NCBI RefSeq assembly: GCF_027943255.1
Contig: NC_072895.1
Location: forward strand, 21,116,001 to 21,180,000
Source of the DNA: Anastrepha obliqua
Lineage: Eukaryota > Arthropoda > Insecta > Diptera > Tephritidae
DNA length: 64,000 nucleotides
Direction of reading: 5' to 3'
Notes under the pieces: generated by a model
Told to the model about the DNA's origin: nothing
What the model saw: only the letters and a program-made list of their open reading frames with translations
Database searches by the model: none
Part shown: in pieces, positions 34,050-44,550 of the stretch
How positions within the stretch are numbered: the first letter of the stretch is position 1
Layout of the letters: each line of letters starts with the position of its first letter
Program-made: the position numbers and the translations under genes

Positions 34050-35290
34050 TTCTTTACATATTTCTTATACATATATATATATTTTTTATATTGCTTATAT
34101 TTGAGTCCTTGCTTTTTATCTATTTTGTTTTTATTTATTAATTTATTTTTTTTATTTTTTTACATTTTTTTTTGTATTTTTTTTTAATTTTTTTATATAT
34201 ATTTTTGGTATTTTTTATTTTTTATTTCTTATTTTTTTTTAATATTATATTTAATTTAATTTTTTTTTTCTTTTGTTACATTTTTGTTTATTTTTTTAAA
34301 TATATATATTTTTAAAATTTTTTTTTTGTGTATTTCTCTAATATTTTTTATAAACATTTTTGTATATTTTTTATATCTATTTTTATATATATTTGTTATA
34401 TGTTTCGTTTTATAAAAATTATAAATTAAATTTTGTTTGTATTTTTAATTTTTTTTTTAATATATATATTCTTTATATATATTTTTTACGTTATTTATAT
34501 TCCTTTTTTATATTTTTCATACATGGTTTTTGTAGATTTTTCATATATTACTTATAATTTATTTGTCACATTTTTATATTTGGGTTTTTTATAGTTTTAT
34601 TTATTTTTTTAACATGTTTTATATTTTGTATTATATATTTTGGATATATAATATTTAATTAAACATTTTTTTTTAATTTTTTTGATTTTTTTAATTTATT
34701 TTGTACATTTCTCTAAATTTTTTTATAAAATTTTTATACATGTTTTAGATATTTTTTATATATATTTTTGTATATTTTTTATATCTATTTTTATATGTAT
34801 TTTTTATAAATATTTTTTTAAATTAAAATGTTTTTATATTTTTTATATTTTCTTTATATGTATATTTTATATTATGTATATTCCTTTTTTATATTTTTTG
34901 TAGATTTTGTATATATTATTTATATTTTTTTTTTTAATTTTTTTACGTCACATTTTTATATTTAGTTTTTTTATAGTTTTGTTTATTTGTTTAACATATT
35001 TTATATTTTGTATTACAATATATAGTATATTTTTGTGTGTATTTCCTATATTTTTATATTTGTTTTTTTTTTTATATATTTTTTTATATAAATTTTTTAT
35101 TTTTATGTTATTTTATATTATATTAATTGTTTTATATATTATTATTTTTATATACATGTATTTATATTTATTTTTATACATATTTTTTTTATTTTTTTTT
35201 AATATTGATTTCAGATATTGTTTTACTATTTTTTTTATATATTTTTTTTTAATATTATTTTTCGTATGTATAGTATATTTACAGTATAGT
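34050..35290. repeat. T-rich low-complexity tract
   Basis: About 1.2 kb dominated by T with TATATTTTT phrases; almost no G or C. Repeated phrases such as TTTTTATATCTATTTTTATA (34368-34387 and 34778-34797) indicate internal duplication of several hundred bp. Long Phe/Tyr/Ile frames on the plus strand are composition artefacts and not membrane proteins. Confidence 0.8.
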
Positions 35291-36004
35291 TAATTCACTT
35301 TCTCGTTTCAATGTCTCTTTTCCACCAAGAATTTCTGTATTGTAGGAGTTGTGTCTTAATCGTTTTCTTGTTTAAACTTGAATTTAAGATATTCTATAAT
35401 TATTTAACTCCAACGAATGAGTCCAATCTCTTGACCCCAGAACGTAACACTGTTTTACAGTCGTCGACTGAATCGAGTAGCTCTCCAACTCTCCTGCTCT
35501 CCAGTTTGCTCTTCTTCTAAACTGGATTTTAATTTTCTTATTATTTGGTTAGAGAAAGTTTTAGGCTAATTTTTAGTAGCGCTTTTAATCAAAAAATCTA
35601 ATGCGTAGAACATACATTGGCAACTGTCTTCAGAAACGTGGAAATTACTCAAGATTGTCTGTTGACTGAATACTTTTCACATTAATCAGTGATAAATTAA
35701 TTTTAAACCCACTTAAAATTTTTTTTCAAGCCAATTGTGTTAATTCTGCATCATATGAATAATTCAGCAGCATATGAAATAATTTTTTGATGAAAAAGTT
35801 GATAGTTAGGACTCTAAACATTAGAAGGATCACTTTTTATAATGAGTTTTTTGCGATGTTGGCAGCTTCACAATGAAATCAAATCATTGAGTTCGGTGCC
35901 ACAATATTTTTGACTTCAATTTCTTAATAATAATGAAGTTGTGAGCTATAATATTCTCCTTTATACCTCTTCTCATCTATATAAGTAAACCCCAACTCCC
36001 GTTT
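35291..36004. other. No feature recognised
   Basis: About 700 bp of AT-rich DNA; no coding signal. Confidence 0.4.
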
Positions 36005-36119
36005 GTCGTACCCGGTTGAAACAGCCAATCTCCGAGGCCTACCATTTGCTGAAATTGACGACGACATCTGATGGCCTCACCGTACTAGGCAGGGATCTAG
36101 AAGCCGCTACAACACAGCT
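36005..36119 (+). mobile_element. Jockey-like LINE 3' terminus
   Basis: The plus strand encodes YPVETANLRGLPFAEIDDDI and a stop, resembling the last residues of jockey-clade ORF2. A short 3' UTR follows (TACTAGGCAGGGATCTAGAA) ending GCCGCTACAACACAG, a degraded (CAA)n tail. It is extremely 5'-truncated. Confidence 0.55.
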
Positions 36120-36549
36120 TTTGTGTATTCATTCAAGAGAAAAATTATGAAACATTTTATAAAATTAAAAACAATTTATAAAACTAACTTTCTACTCCAA
36201 AAATTGTGTGTATGGCAGAAGTAATTGTGGTGTTGTTTTTGGGTGCAATTGTGTATATTTATAGAGCTCAGCGATGAGTCCACACGATAAGAAAAAAAAA
36301 TCTTCCGAAGCGGTGTTTAACTTTTGGCCAATACTGTATATACATATGTACATGTATGCAGCATTGTATCGAGTTTTTTTTTAACAACCGCAACTCAATT
36401 AGCTGCAAAAAAGTATTTTATTGTTAGCCATAAACCATATTAGGCGCGCTCGTATTTCACAGGAAAAGATTTCCACTTTATTCGCTCTCTTGCTTTCATA
36501 CAATTTAATATTTATATCAAAACAGCTACCTTTCCCTTATTATTTAGCA

Positions 36550-36764
36550 CAAGGTGGCGCAAAATGAATCATCCAATTTTGTTTTCGAATAACTTTTACT
36601 AAGTACAAAAAAAAATGATTACGAGTGATGGAAATCTTTATTTTAATCTTTACGCGCTCCATCGCTTGTCTGCTTGTATACTGTAGCTGTCTAGTTAACA
36701 AGTGTCAAATATAGCTGATAGGGTATAAATCTTTCGATAGGGCGATTAATTTTGCGCCACCTTG
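36550..36764. mobile_element. 215-bp MITE (CAAGGTGGCGCAAAAT termini)
   Basis: Inverted termini CAAGGTGGCGCAAAATGAATC and CAAGGTGGCGCAAAATTAATC enclose non-coding DNA; the right flank is TA and the left flank is CA (a likely mutated TA). The split element at 6815-7797 is a second copy. The internal sequence has no coding capacity, so it would depend on a Tc1/mariner-type transposase. Confidence 0.8.
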
Positions 36765-37075
36765 TATAATATCTGTGCGTGTGAGGGTGTGTGGTGTGAG
36801 TCTGTGGTCGCTTATTAGCCACAGTGAAAGTGAGAAAAATGGCTGGCAGGTATGGGCAGGTGTTGCTTAATCCAAGCATACAACAGCGAAAAAATTTACA
36901 CCGTTTACTAAGTAGACATTTATAAAACAAACAAAAAAATCATACTTTGTTGAAATTTTAAAATTTTTACCTGCCAAAAAGTTCAACACATCGTTAAACG
37001 TCATCGTTAATCGACCAAATTCGCAGTTTTGCTTTGAAGAATAGCCTAGGAATTAGGCACGCGAAGTTCCAATCT
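36765..37075. other. Sequence just upstream of the first Pkn coding exon
   Basis: This contains TG-rich and purine-rich non-coding DNA. The coding frame of the exon stays open back to about 36998, so an upstream splice acceptor rather than a start at 37076 cannot be excluded. Weak AG candidates lie at 37025-37026 and 37038-37039. Confidence 0.35.
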
Positions 37076-37336
37076 ATGCATGCATTCTTCCTGCGCGTTA
37101 AATCCCATCTCAGCCTACATGGACCATCGTCGACGTCGGCATCTAATTCCCCACACTCCACTACACCCACCACGCCCGATCCGTCGGGCTCACCGCCCAT
37201 GGAGCTGCAACGTTCCAAATCGTTGAAATCGATACGCGTGCGCAAAGTGTCCAAAGGATCGTTGAAATCATTGCGTCGCGGCTCTGTATGCGTTACAGTC
37301 AGCACACACGCCTCCTCGGTGTTTTATAGTGACGAG
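37076..37336 (+). CDS. Pkn: Pkn, N-terminal coding exon (isoform-specific)
   Basis: The exon encodes 87 residues from the ATG at 37076. A hydrophobic/basic start (MHAFFLRVKSHLSL) leads to a Ser/Thr/Pro-rich low-complexity stretch (about residues 16-41), then a basic, Ser-rich segment (LQRSKSLKSIRVRKVSKGS, residues 44-62) ending in VFYSDE. The donor GAG/GTAAAG at 37336-37337 is good and leaves phase 0, matching the phase-0 acceptor of the HR1a exon at 43024. The base composition is clearly GC-richer than the surroundings. Assignment to Pkn rests on splice compatibility, strand and order, as fly Pkn is known to have alternative N-termini. The segment itself carries no named domain. The Ser/Arg-rich block could be phosphorylated or bind membranes; that is inference. 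Confidence 0.7.
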
Positions 37337-37639
37337 GTAAAGTTTGCATACATTTGTTGTTAGTTGTTGTAATTATATGATTTGATGTACTTATGCACCT
37401 AAAATATATTAATAAAATTGTATGTGGGCCGGGAAATGTAAAAAAAATCATTAAAATTTTAAACTTCCTTGCAGATAAAATTGGGCGCTTTTTTTCATAT
37501 AAAAAAAGATGTCCGTCAGAAAAAAATCTCAAAAATCAATGAAAATTTTCAGCCACTGTAAACTTCCTCTTTATTATCTAAAATTGAATGGGCCATAAAA
37601 CTGCATATCAAACATTTTTTTGAAGTTTTTCGTGGCCTT

Positions 37640-38790
37640 CAGATTGGGGTGTTCGGGCCATATGCTACACTTCCTCGTAAGCTACGGACATTCTAGTAAA
37701 ACTGTGAGTTCATGCCCATGGTGTTGGATCATTGTACACTTTCGCGCTAGGCCCGAGCAGAACTTTTTCCATTCAACTTCCCTCAAGGGAGTAGTGGGCG
37801 GGATGCAACATTTGGAGGCAGGGCATGGCAAACATGTTTACGGATGGCTCGAAGTTGGACGGACGAGTTGGTGGAGAAGTATTCTGCGAGGAGCTTCCCA
37901 TCAAGCTCATTAGGCTTCTGTACCACTGTAGTGCTTTCCAAGTGGAGGAGGCCGCAATTAAGGAAACAGTGGATTGGTTGCTTACTTTTGTAATTGTTGT
38001 AAAGAATATAAATATCTACTCTGACAGCCAAGCAGCAATTAGGACCTTGGGCTCGCTGAATTGTGCTTACTTCTCTCTCGATTGCATTTTAATAATTCGA
38101 TAAAAGGCTCATTTGGGTTCCTGGTCACAGCGGCATAGAGGAAAACTGCTGGGATGATGAACTGGTTAGACAGGAGACCCTGGAGAGGGTTTCATCGCAA
38201 AATGAGAGGGAGAACCTGTGGTCTACTACTGGAAAGATGGGTCTTGCGTCAACTCAGGGATCGCTGGGTTAGTGCACCAAAATGCAAAGTTGCGAGATCC
38301 TTTTGACCATGGGTAGGTCTGGGAGGCGAGATGGAACTTCTAAAGCCAACAAAGCCGCAGCTCTCGAATTTGGTAGGTATCCTTACCGGACATTGCCCGT
38401 TAGGTGTTCATGCGGTGAGGCTTGGGACTGTTTCAAGTCATTTCTGCAGAAGCTGTCTGGCGGACGAGGTGGAATAATCTCAGCACTTTCTTCTCAGCTG
38501 CCCTGCTCTCGTCGGGCAAAAGTTTAGACATCTGGGTTCTCACTTTTTCGCTACACTTGCAGATATTACGGGTTTAAATATCACGCACCTGGTGAAATTC
38601 ATCAGTAGCTATGAAGCGAATAATACGAACGTAAATCGCTACCGTTGGTAGTCATCCTCTAATCCAAAGTCCCTTCTCTCTGTCTGGTTCCTTCCCTTCT
38701 CTTTTCCCCTTCCCTCCCCTCTTCCTATATGGTATCACAACGGAACAATTTTGAATATTTGCTCAAGTGGGCCCTTCGCAAGGGGCAGCC
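37640..38790 (+). mobile_element. LOA-like LINE remnant in Pkn intron 1
   Basis: The plus strand shows RNase H pieces: MFTDGSKLDGRVG (first Asp), VEEAAIKETVDWLLTF, NINIYSDSQAAIRTLGS (SDSQAA motif), LIWVPGHSGIEEN (GHSG motif), in shifting frames, followed by decayed C-terminal sequence and a 3' UTR with GGTATCACAACGGAAC. No reverse transcriptase is visible. It is sense to Pkn. Confidence 0.8.
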
Positions 38791-38861
38791 ATTTATCCTA
38801 ACATAGTTTTTACCATTTTATTTTTGAGTACTTTGAATATTTTGAATGTTAGTTTTTTATA

Positions 38862-39060
38862 TTAGGTTAGGTTAGGTTAGGTTTGGCACCCGCATCGCAC
38901 ATAGGGACAGCGATGCCACTAAGACTACGAGATGAGTCCGCTGTGAGCCGCAGGGGCTGGGCTTCCTGACCTTTGGACAAACCGTAAAAGGTTGTTGATA
39001 CCTAAAATGTGTAGATCATCCATATTCATTAAGAAGTAGGATCTTAGAATTGAATTATTT
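38862..39060 (-). mobile_element. LINE 3' end with (TTAGG)n-like tail
   Basis: On the + strand it begins AGGTTAGGTTAGGTTAGG and continues GGCACCCGCATCGC...CTAAGACTACGAGATGAG, the reverse complement of the 3' UTR type seen in other LOA-like ends here. The TTAGG units are the element's 3' tail, comparable to the (TAACC)n at 29625-29643. Confidence 0.55.
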
Positions 39061-40188
39061 GGCATTGAAGAAAATAGAAATCCTGTAAGGGGGTGCTTTA
39101 GTTTTGGCAATACGGTATGCGTAGGTGTGTTTTGAGGTGGAATCTTTGCTATTTCGTGTCACACTTATTAGGTTAAAGTGCAAGCTACTTACATGACAGC
39201 ATATATGTATGTGTGTACATGTATATAAATACACCCCTGCATTGGCAATGGAAGCCTCTAAAGTGAGGTTTTTTTCATTATAAAATATATTCATATTATG
39301 GTATTGGCGCGTAAGGATTTGTTTGTTTGGTTGTCTTCTTCCATATTCCATTTCCATGTGGTTGGTTTTTTGTTTTTTGCTTTCATCGTTTATTTGTAAA
39401 TGTTAATTTATCGCATATTGTTTTCTTGGCCATGAAAATTAATTCAATTATTCTACTTTTTCATGTTGCTTGCATTACAAGCAGTGTGCGTGTGTGTGTG
39501 TGTGCGCATCTGTGTGTAATGTTTGCGTCCATTCGCCTTCTGCTAGTTGTAGTTCGAGTTGCCAGCCCATCTGACCATTCGTTTACATATCTATGTATGT
39601 ATGTGTGTGTGTATAGTACATGTTTACATGTTTACATGTTTGTTTTTACTTTTTCCAATTTTGATGGATATATCGTTTTTAAAATTGCATTAGTTTGTTT
39701 GTAGATTATGTGCATGGAATATAAGTGTGTATGCGTGTGTGTGCGAGTTTGTAATAAATGCCAAGTGCATGTTACCGTTTTGCTGTTTATGGTTCAAGTG
39801 CCTTTGCGATTACGCGTACGCCTTTGTCTATGGCTTTATCACACGTACGTAGTTATGTGTGTACTCCTATGCCATACGCGCACCTGTGCATTTATGTGTG
39901 CATGTATGTGTGTGTGCATTTGTGTTACGTAGTTTGTAAAAATGTATGACTAAGGTATTTCTATTTTTGTATAATATACTGCGATGTTCGAATGGAATAA
40001 AATTACATCATTAAAATTAATAAATTATAGTCAATATATAAAAAATAAAAATAAAACAGAGCGTTGCACTATCGAATATGAAATTATAGCACAACTACCC
40101 ACTAGTTTATCACAGGGCAAAGCCCAACCGCGTCCATCCTTACTTTGCAGGGCTAAAAAGCTAAAAAAGAAAAATTACAAAAATTTAA
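39061..40188. other. Intron 1 DNA with GT-rich microsatellites
   Basis: GTGTGTGT and ATGTATGT runs (about 39485-39510, 39592-39615, 39730-39745, 39895-39920) dominate. Val/Cys-rich open frames follow from them. No gene is seen. Confidence 0.5.
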
Positions 40189-40854
40189 GGTGCTAGGGGT
40201 AGTTAGAGATTTTCAAACATTTTTTTTGCCAGTCAGTTGTTTTATTTTACAAAAATAAAAACTTAGCATTAATACATCACGTTTCGGCTTGACTTTAGCA
40301 AATTAAAAAAAAAAAATTAAAAATTGTAAAAGTTGTCGCTGTTTGTGTGATGCCCGTTTCTTCAGAAGTCCCTTGCGGTGATCATCACAAGTCCTTGGAG
40401 ATTCATCTAAAATCAATCGGACAAGAGAAATTAGTTTTATTAATAGATAATCTTGTGCCTGATCGAAGCTTTTTTTGTGTGTTCAAAATTAACAATATGG
40501 CGGTCTCAAGAAATATTTTTCAGATTTTCGAGAAAAAAAACCGACAATTAATTGTTAAAAAAATCGAAATTAAAAAAAAATCCTTTGATCAGGCACGAGT
40601 TTTTTATGTTTTTCAAAACCAGTATAAATTTTACTGAAACCTACTAAGCGGTTTTTAAGTTATAGTGATCACTAGTTCAAAAAACATAGTTTTGAAAAAA
40701 AAAGACGCATTTAAAGTTTTGCTATCGATTCCGGAGCGCCCAGGCGCTTGTCGAAGAGCTCGAAAAGTATTTGTCGGATTCACTTCAAATTTTCACACAC
40801 TATTTTTAAGATATTATACTTTAATTTTTGAAAGTTCTGACTACCCCTAACCCC
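40189..40854. mobile_element. TTAA-flanked MITE (GGKGYTAGGGGTAGTYAGA family)
   Basis: Inverted termini GGTGCTAGGGGTAGTTAGAG and GGGGTTAGGGGTAGTCAGAA are flanked by TTAA at 40185-40188 and 40855-40858. The interior includes GACGCATTTAAAGTTTTG and GGAGCGCCCAGGCGC blocks, shared in part with TTAA elements that have other termini. Non-coding, 666 bp. Confidence 0.85.
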
Positions 40855-40879
40855 TTAAATAAATTATCTTTTGCGCTAT

Positions 40880-41520
40880 ACTTACGTACTCGAACTTAGC
40901 TGACAACTACCACCGATGGTTGCTCTTGGCTGCTACTAAAATGTTGCGCCAATCGCCTTTTGATTGCCTGCGTTGACGTCAGTTAGCAACATTAAGGGCG
41001 GTCAGGTCATCGTTGACTTTGTCTTTTCAACGTAGATGAGGGCAACCTTTGGAGCATAATTGTCCATTCGCTCAACGTGACCTAGCCAGCGCAGCTGCTG
41101 AATTTTAATGCACTGCGTCGATGTCGGCGTACAGCGCGTACAGTTCGTGCTTCCATCTTATTCCATACGCATTATGCTCGCAAATCGGACCATAGATCTT
41201 GCGAAATATTTTTCTCTCGAAAGCTTCTAATAACCGTCCATCAGTGTTCGTCAATGTCCAAAACTTGGCGCCATACGCCATCGTGCATCGAGAGAGGGCT
41301 CTGCTATTCAATTGCCTACTGAGTCGAAAGTAGCACCTGTTGGCAAGAGGTGATATCTTGGCTGACGTTGTGGTTAGTGGTAACCCTGGATCCTGGGTAG
41401 ACAAAGTCTTTGACTACGTCAAACTCGTATTTGTCAATTGCAATCTGCTGTCTAAAACGCGTAGACTCTTTGGTTGTTGACAGAAGGTATTTTGTCTGGC
41501 CCACAAGACCCGCTCGACGG
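40880..41520 (-). mobile_element. RTE-like LINE, C-terminal ORF2 region
   Basis: The minus strand encodes, with frame breaks, KYLLSTTKESTR, IAIDKYEFDVVKDFVYPGS, RCYFRLSRQLNSRALSR, AYGAKFWTLTNTDGRLLEAFERKI and RKIYGPICE, the post-reverse-transcriptase region of RTE-type elements. Towards 40900 it runs into a decayed QLRWLGHVERM part. It lacks endonuclease and RT core. Confidence 0.8.
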
Positions 41521-41539
41521 CAAAAAATTATCAACAGTC

Positions 41540-42620
41540 TCTTTCTCTGAAGGATCCCCACAGCTTCTGCAATGAGAGTTCTACGGAAGTCGAAGTTTCT
41601 CCGCATACTTTTCGATTACCCAGTAAGCGGTGAATACCGCTATGAGTTTGGAAATTGAAGGACGGGGTATCCTCAGCACTTGAATCGTCCTGCTGCTGTC
41701 GTGCCGAGGCCAAAGTGTTTTTGGGATAGCACGCGATAGATTCCACCTGGCTTGAGCTATTTTTCAGAGAGAAACTGCAGTTTCCCTGTAACAACGGTCA
41801 AGGGCACACTGATGGAGACAACTGAAACCAGTTCTGTTCACCCTTTCCTGGCGAGTTCATCGGCAAATTAATTTCCCTATGTTCCTCCTTTGCCCTGGAA
41901 CCCAGATAAGTCCATTTTATATTCCGTTTTCCCATCTTACCAAAAAAGAGTAGTTTTTACAAGCCGCGACCAAATATTTTCCCTCATTTTCCATTTCGCC
42001 TCCGATCCCCACGTGGCCAGAAGGATTTCACGAACTTACAAATTTGTGTACTTGTCCAGCGATCGCTGAGTTGGCGCCAAGCCTATCTTTCGAGGAGCAG
42101 GCCGTGGGTGGTCAAGGGGATCCCGATCCGCTTCTTTCGCGGGGAAATTACCTCACAGGTAACTTGTTTGGCCAGCTCATCCGCCTTGCAGTTTCTCGCA
42201 ATGTCGCTATGACCAGGAACCCAGATGAGCTTTATGTCAAAGAATTCGGATGCGAAGCCAGGCATTCCCTGACCAGTTTCGGATGCGCCTTCATTGAACC
42301 GAGGGCGTAATGGCCGCTTGGCTATTGGAGCAAATATTTACCTTATTGGCAGTTAATACGCAGGTGAGTAGCCAATTGGCTGCTTTTTTTTGATTGCCGC
42401 TATCTCTGCTTGGAATACAGTGCAGTGGCTCGGTAACGTGAATTTGAATCTGATGGGGAGCTTCTCGCAAAATACTTCTCCGTCCAACTTTGAGCCATCC
42501 ATGAACAGATTCACCAGGCCTTGTCTCCAAGTGTAGCCCTCCGTCCACTCCTCCCTTGACGGAATGTGAGTGATGGACTAAGCGAGGTTATACTCGTACA
42601 TTGTCCCGCCGTCAAGGGGG
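41540..42620 (-). mobile_element. LOA-like LINE, RNase H region
   Basis: Minus-strand pieces in order from 42550: MDGGLHLETRPGESVHGWLK with VGRRSILREAPHQ, KKAANWLLTCVLTANKVNI with CSNSQAAI, then IKLIWVPGHSDIARNCKADE with LAKQ. These are the RNase H motifs of the same LINE group as 37640-38790, here antisense to Pkn. Downstream (41794-41540) the tail is decayed. The first RNase H Asp is lost to frameshift. Confidence 0.75.
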
Positions 42621-43023
42621 ATGAAACCAACGTTTCTAGGTTTACTGTCTAAGAATACTCCTGAAATTTCCCAGCGAATTTTTTGTGAAACATTTTAACC
42701 CTCCTATCATTTTTAGTAATAAATCAAAATGACTCACACGGGTAGGAAATATTATTTATTTATTTATTATAATAGAAACATTTCTATAAACATTAAGAAA
42801 AAGAAAAAAAATTTGTTGATGTTTAGCGACAAGGGCGTCAGGTGGCCCAATATTCTACAGCCTTTCCTATTTCGTAATTGCTATACTGCATTCTTGTCTT
42901 TTTTTGGCTGCCGCAAAGTGTAATCAGAGAACTATTTTCTTTGCTGCTATAATATTTACTTATATAATATAATTATTTTTATTTGATAGTTTTTTAATTG
43001 TTATATTTTTTATTTATTTTTAG
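42621..43023. other. End of Pkn intron 1 with splice acceptor
   Basis: AT-rich DNA with a strong pyrimidine tract before TTTTTAG at 43017-43023. No other feature. Confidence 0.6.
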
Positions 43024-43339
43024 GGTGACTACATTAAACATCCCGTCCTTTACGAGCTCAGCCACAAATATGGCTTCACCGATAATTTACCCGAGAGCGC
43101 GCTGCCCAATCGTCTCGAGGAAATCAAGGAGGCGATACGTCGGGAAATTCGCAAAGAACTGAAAATCAAAGAAGGTGCCGAAAAGTTGCGCGAAGTCGCC
43201 AAAGACCGACGTTCCTTGAGCGATGTGGCATCAATTGTGAAGAAAAGCAATAGCAAATTGGCCGAGCTGAAATCGGAATTGCAAGAATTAGAAAGTCATA
43301 TTCTACTAACGCAAGGCAACTCTGTGAGCAATGGAAGAG
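43024..43339 (+). CDS. Pkn: Pkn, HR1a exon
   Basis: It encodes GDYIKHPVLYELSHKYGFTD, then a long Lys/Glu/Arg-rich helical segment (LEEIKEAIRREIRKELKIKE, AEKLREVAKDRRSLSDVA, KLAELKSELQELESHIL). This is the first HR1 (REM) antiparallel coiled coil of protein kinase N, which in the family binds GTP-loaded Rho and Rac and relieves autoinhibition of the C-terminal kinase. The acceptor TTTTTAG/GG and donor AGAG/GTAAGT are both strong. The exon is 316 bp, entering in phase 0 and leaving in phase 1, and a G plus AT of the next exon makes Asp. Sequence identity to fly Pkn as I know it is very high. Pkn acts in the cytoplasm and at the cortex in actin and morphogenetic signalling such as dorsal closure. 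Confidence 0.93.
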
Positions 43340-43599
43340 GTAAGTACGGTTTGGATGTGACTTAAACATACAGATACACGTCGAAAAAAACAACTCCCTT
43401 GTGATTATAAATTTCGACATTTATTTTCTAAAATTTAATTTTAACTAAATTTTAATAAAAAATCTCAGAAATTTTTTTTAGATTTACATCGAAATTTCCT
43501 ACTTTTCTAGCAATTTAAAGGAAATTATTCGGACTACACTCCCGATGCAGTGCCATTATACATCTTTGAGCCATCAGTTGGTGACCTCTATCAGTTGAT

Positions 43600-43900
43600 A
43601 TGACTCTGGTCTCTTCTTCTTCTTGATTGGTTTAACAAAGCGCGCCAGTCGTTTCTTTGTCGTGCTAACCGGCGCCAGTTGGACACCCCAAGTGAAGCCA
43701 AGTCCTGCTCCACCTGATCTTTCCAACGCAGAGGAGGCCTTCTTCTTCCTCTGCTACCACCAGCTGACTCTGGTCTGGCAATCCTTTTACAGTCTCTGCT
43801 CAGATCCATCTTGGGAACAGATAGTCTGTTTTCGATGCGTCTTGCAACCGCAAATAGTACAACTGATGCATAAACGTACGAGTTTTCTTTTAGCATGCCT
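43600..43900 (-). mobile_element. RTE-like LINE 3' end
   Basis: The minus strand reads GGSRGRRRPPLRWKDQVEQD, LASLGVSNWRRLARQRNDWR then LNQ, the extreme C-terminus of RTE-type ORF2, followed by CAATCAAGAAGAAGAAGAG, the (GAA)n-like tail. The same end occurs at 59895-60310 and 61840-62132, with a tiny piece at 51345. Confidence 0.8.
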
Positions 43901-43938
43901 GCTGCTTTAATCCTGGAAGCAGATTTGGCCGCTATCCC

Positions 43939-44500
43939 TTAACATATATATGACTGGGTGGCATATGTAAGATCACTTCCAGCAGCGCCTGAGACGCCAA
44001 TCGGTGCGCACCTGTTATTCCTACACAAGCTGAACGTTGGACTTTTATGAGATTCTTTAGGTAGCATTGTGTCTGCAGTGCCTCGCACTACACGAGAGCT
44101 CCATAAGTCTAAATGGGTCTGATGATCATATTTTACGCAAACTGGCTTATGTATGGTTTCAGATCCCATTTTTTGGCAACTGTCCTCTTATGGATAAAGA
44201 GAACATTACGAGCTTTCTTCATCCTTTCCTCGGTGTTCCTTTTCAAAGAAAGATTTGAGTCCAGAATTATTCGCAGCTACTTGCCTTCGTTCGATAGGGT
44301 TAGTGTTACATCATCTATAGACGATAACTAAAAACTCGGTATCTTATACTTTCTAGGGAATATAACTACTTCGGTCTTGGTTTGGTTAACTATTAGACCG
44401 TTTCTGGTCGCCTACTTAGAGAGTTCCCTTAACGCTGATTGCATGAGCCCGCTGATAACCGACAGAAACTTCCCCTATCTTGATCCTTTCCTTGCTCATA
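43939..44500 (-). mobile_element. LOA/I-like LINE, reverse-transcriptase C-terminal region
   Basis: Minus-strand pieces: KYLGIILDSNLSLKRNTEER, KARNVLFIHKRTVAKKWDLK, a stop-broken MIIRPI with TYGALVW, KVQRSACVGITGAHR and ALLEVILHMPP. This is the thumb region between RT and RNase H in this LINE group. Frames are broken by several stops. It sits between an RTE tail and a DD37D element within Pkn intron 2. Confidence 0.75.
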
Positions 44501-44550
44501 GTAATAAGCCATTCATTTAAGGTTAGGCTTCACAGCAACGGCGAGATATA

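Noticed and set aside
38862..38882. Interstitial telomere (TTAGG)n
   Set aside because: Diptera lack TTAGG telomeres and the units sit at a LINE 3' end, as at 29625-29643.
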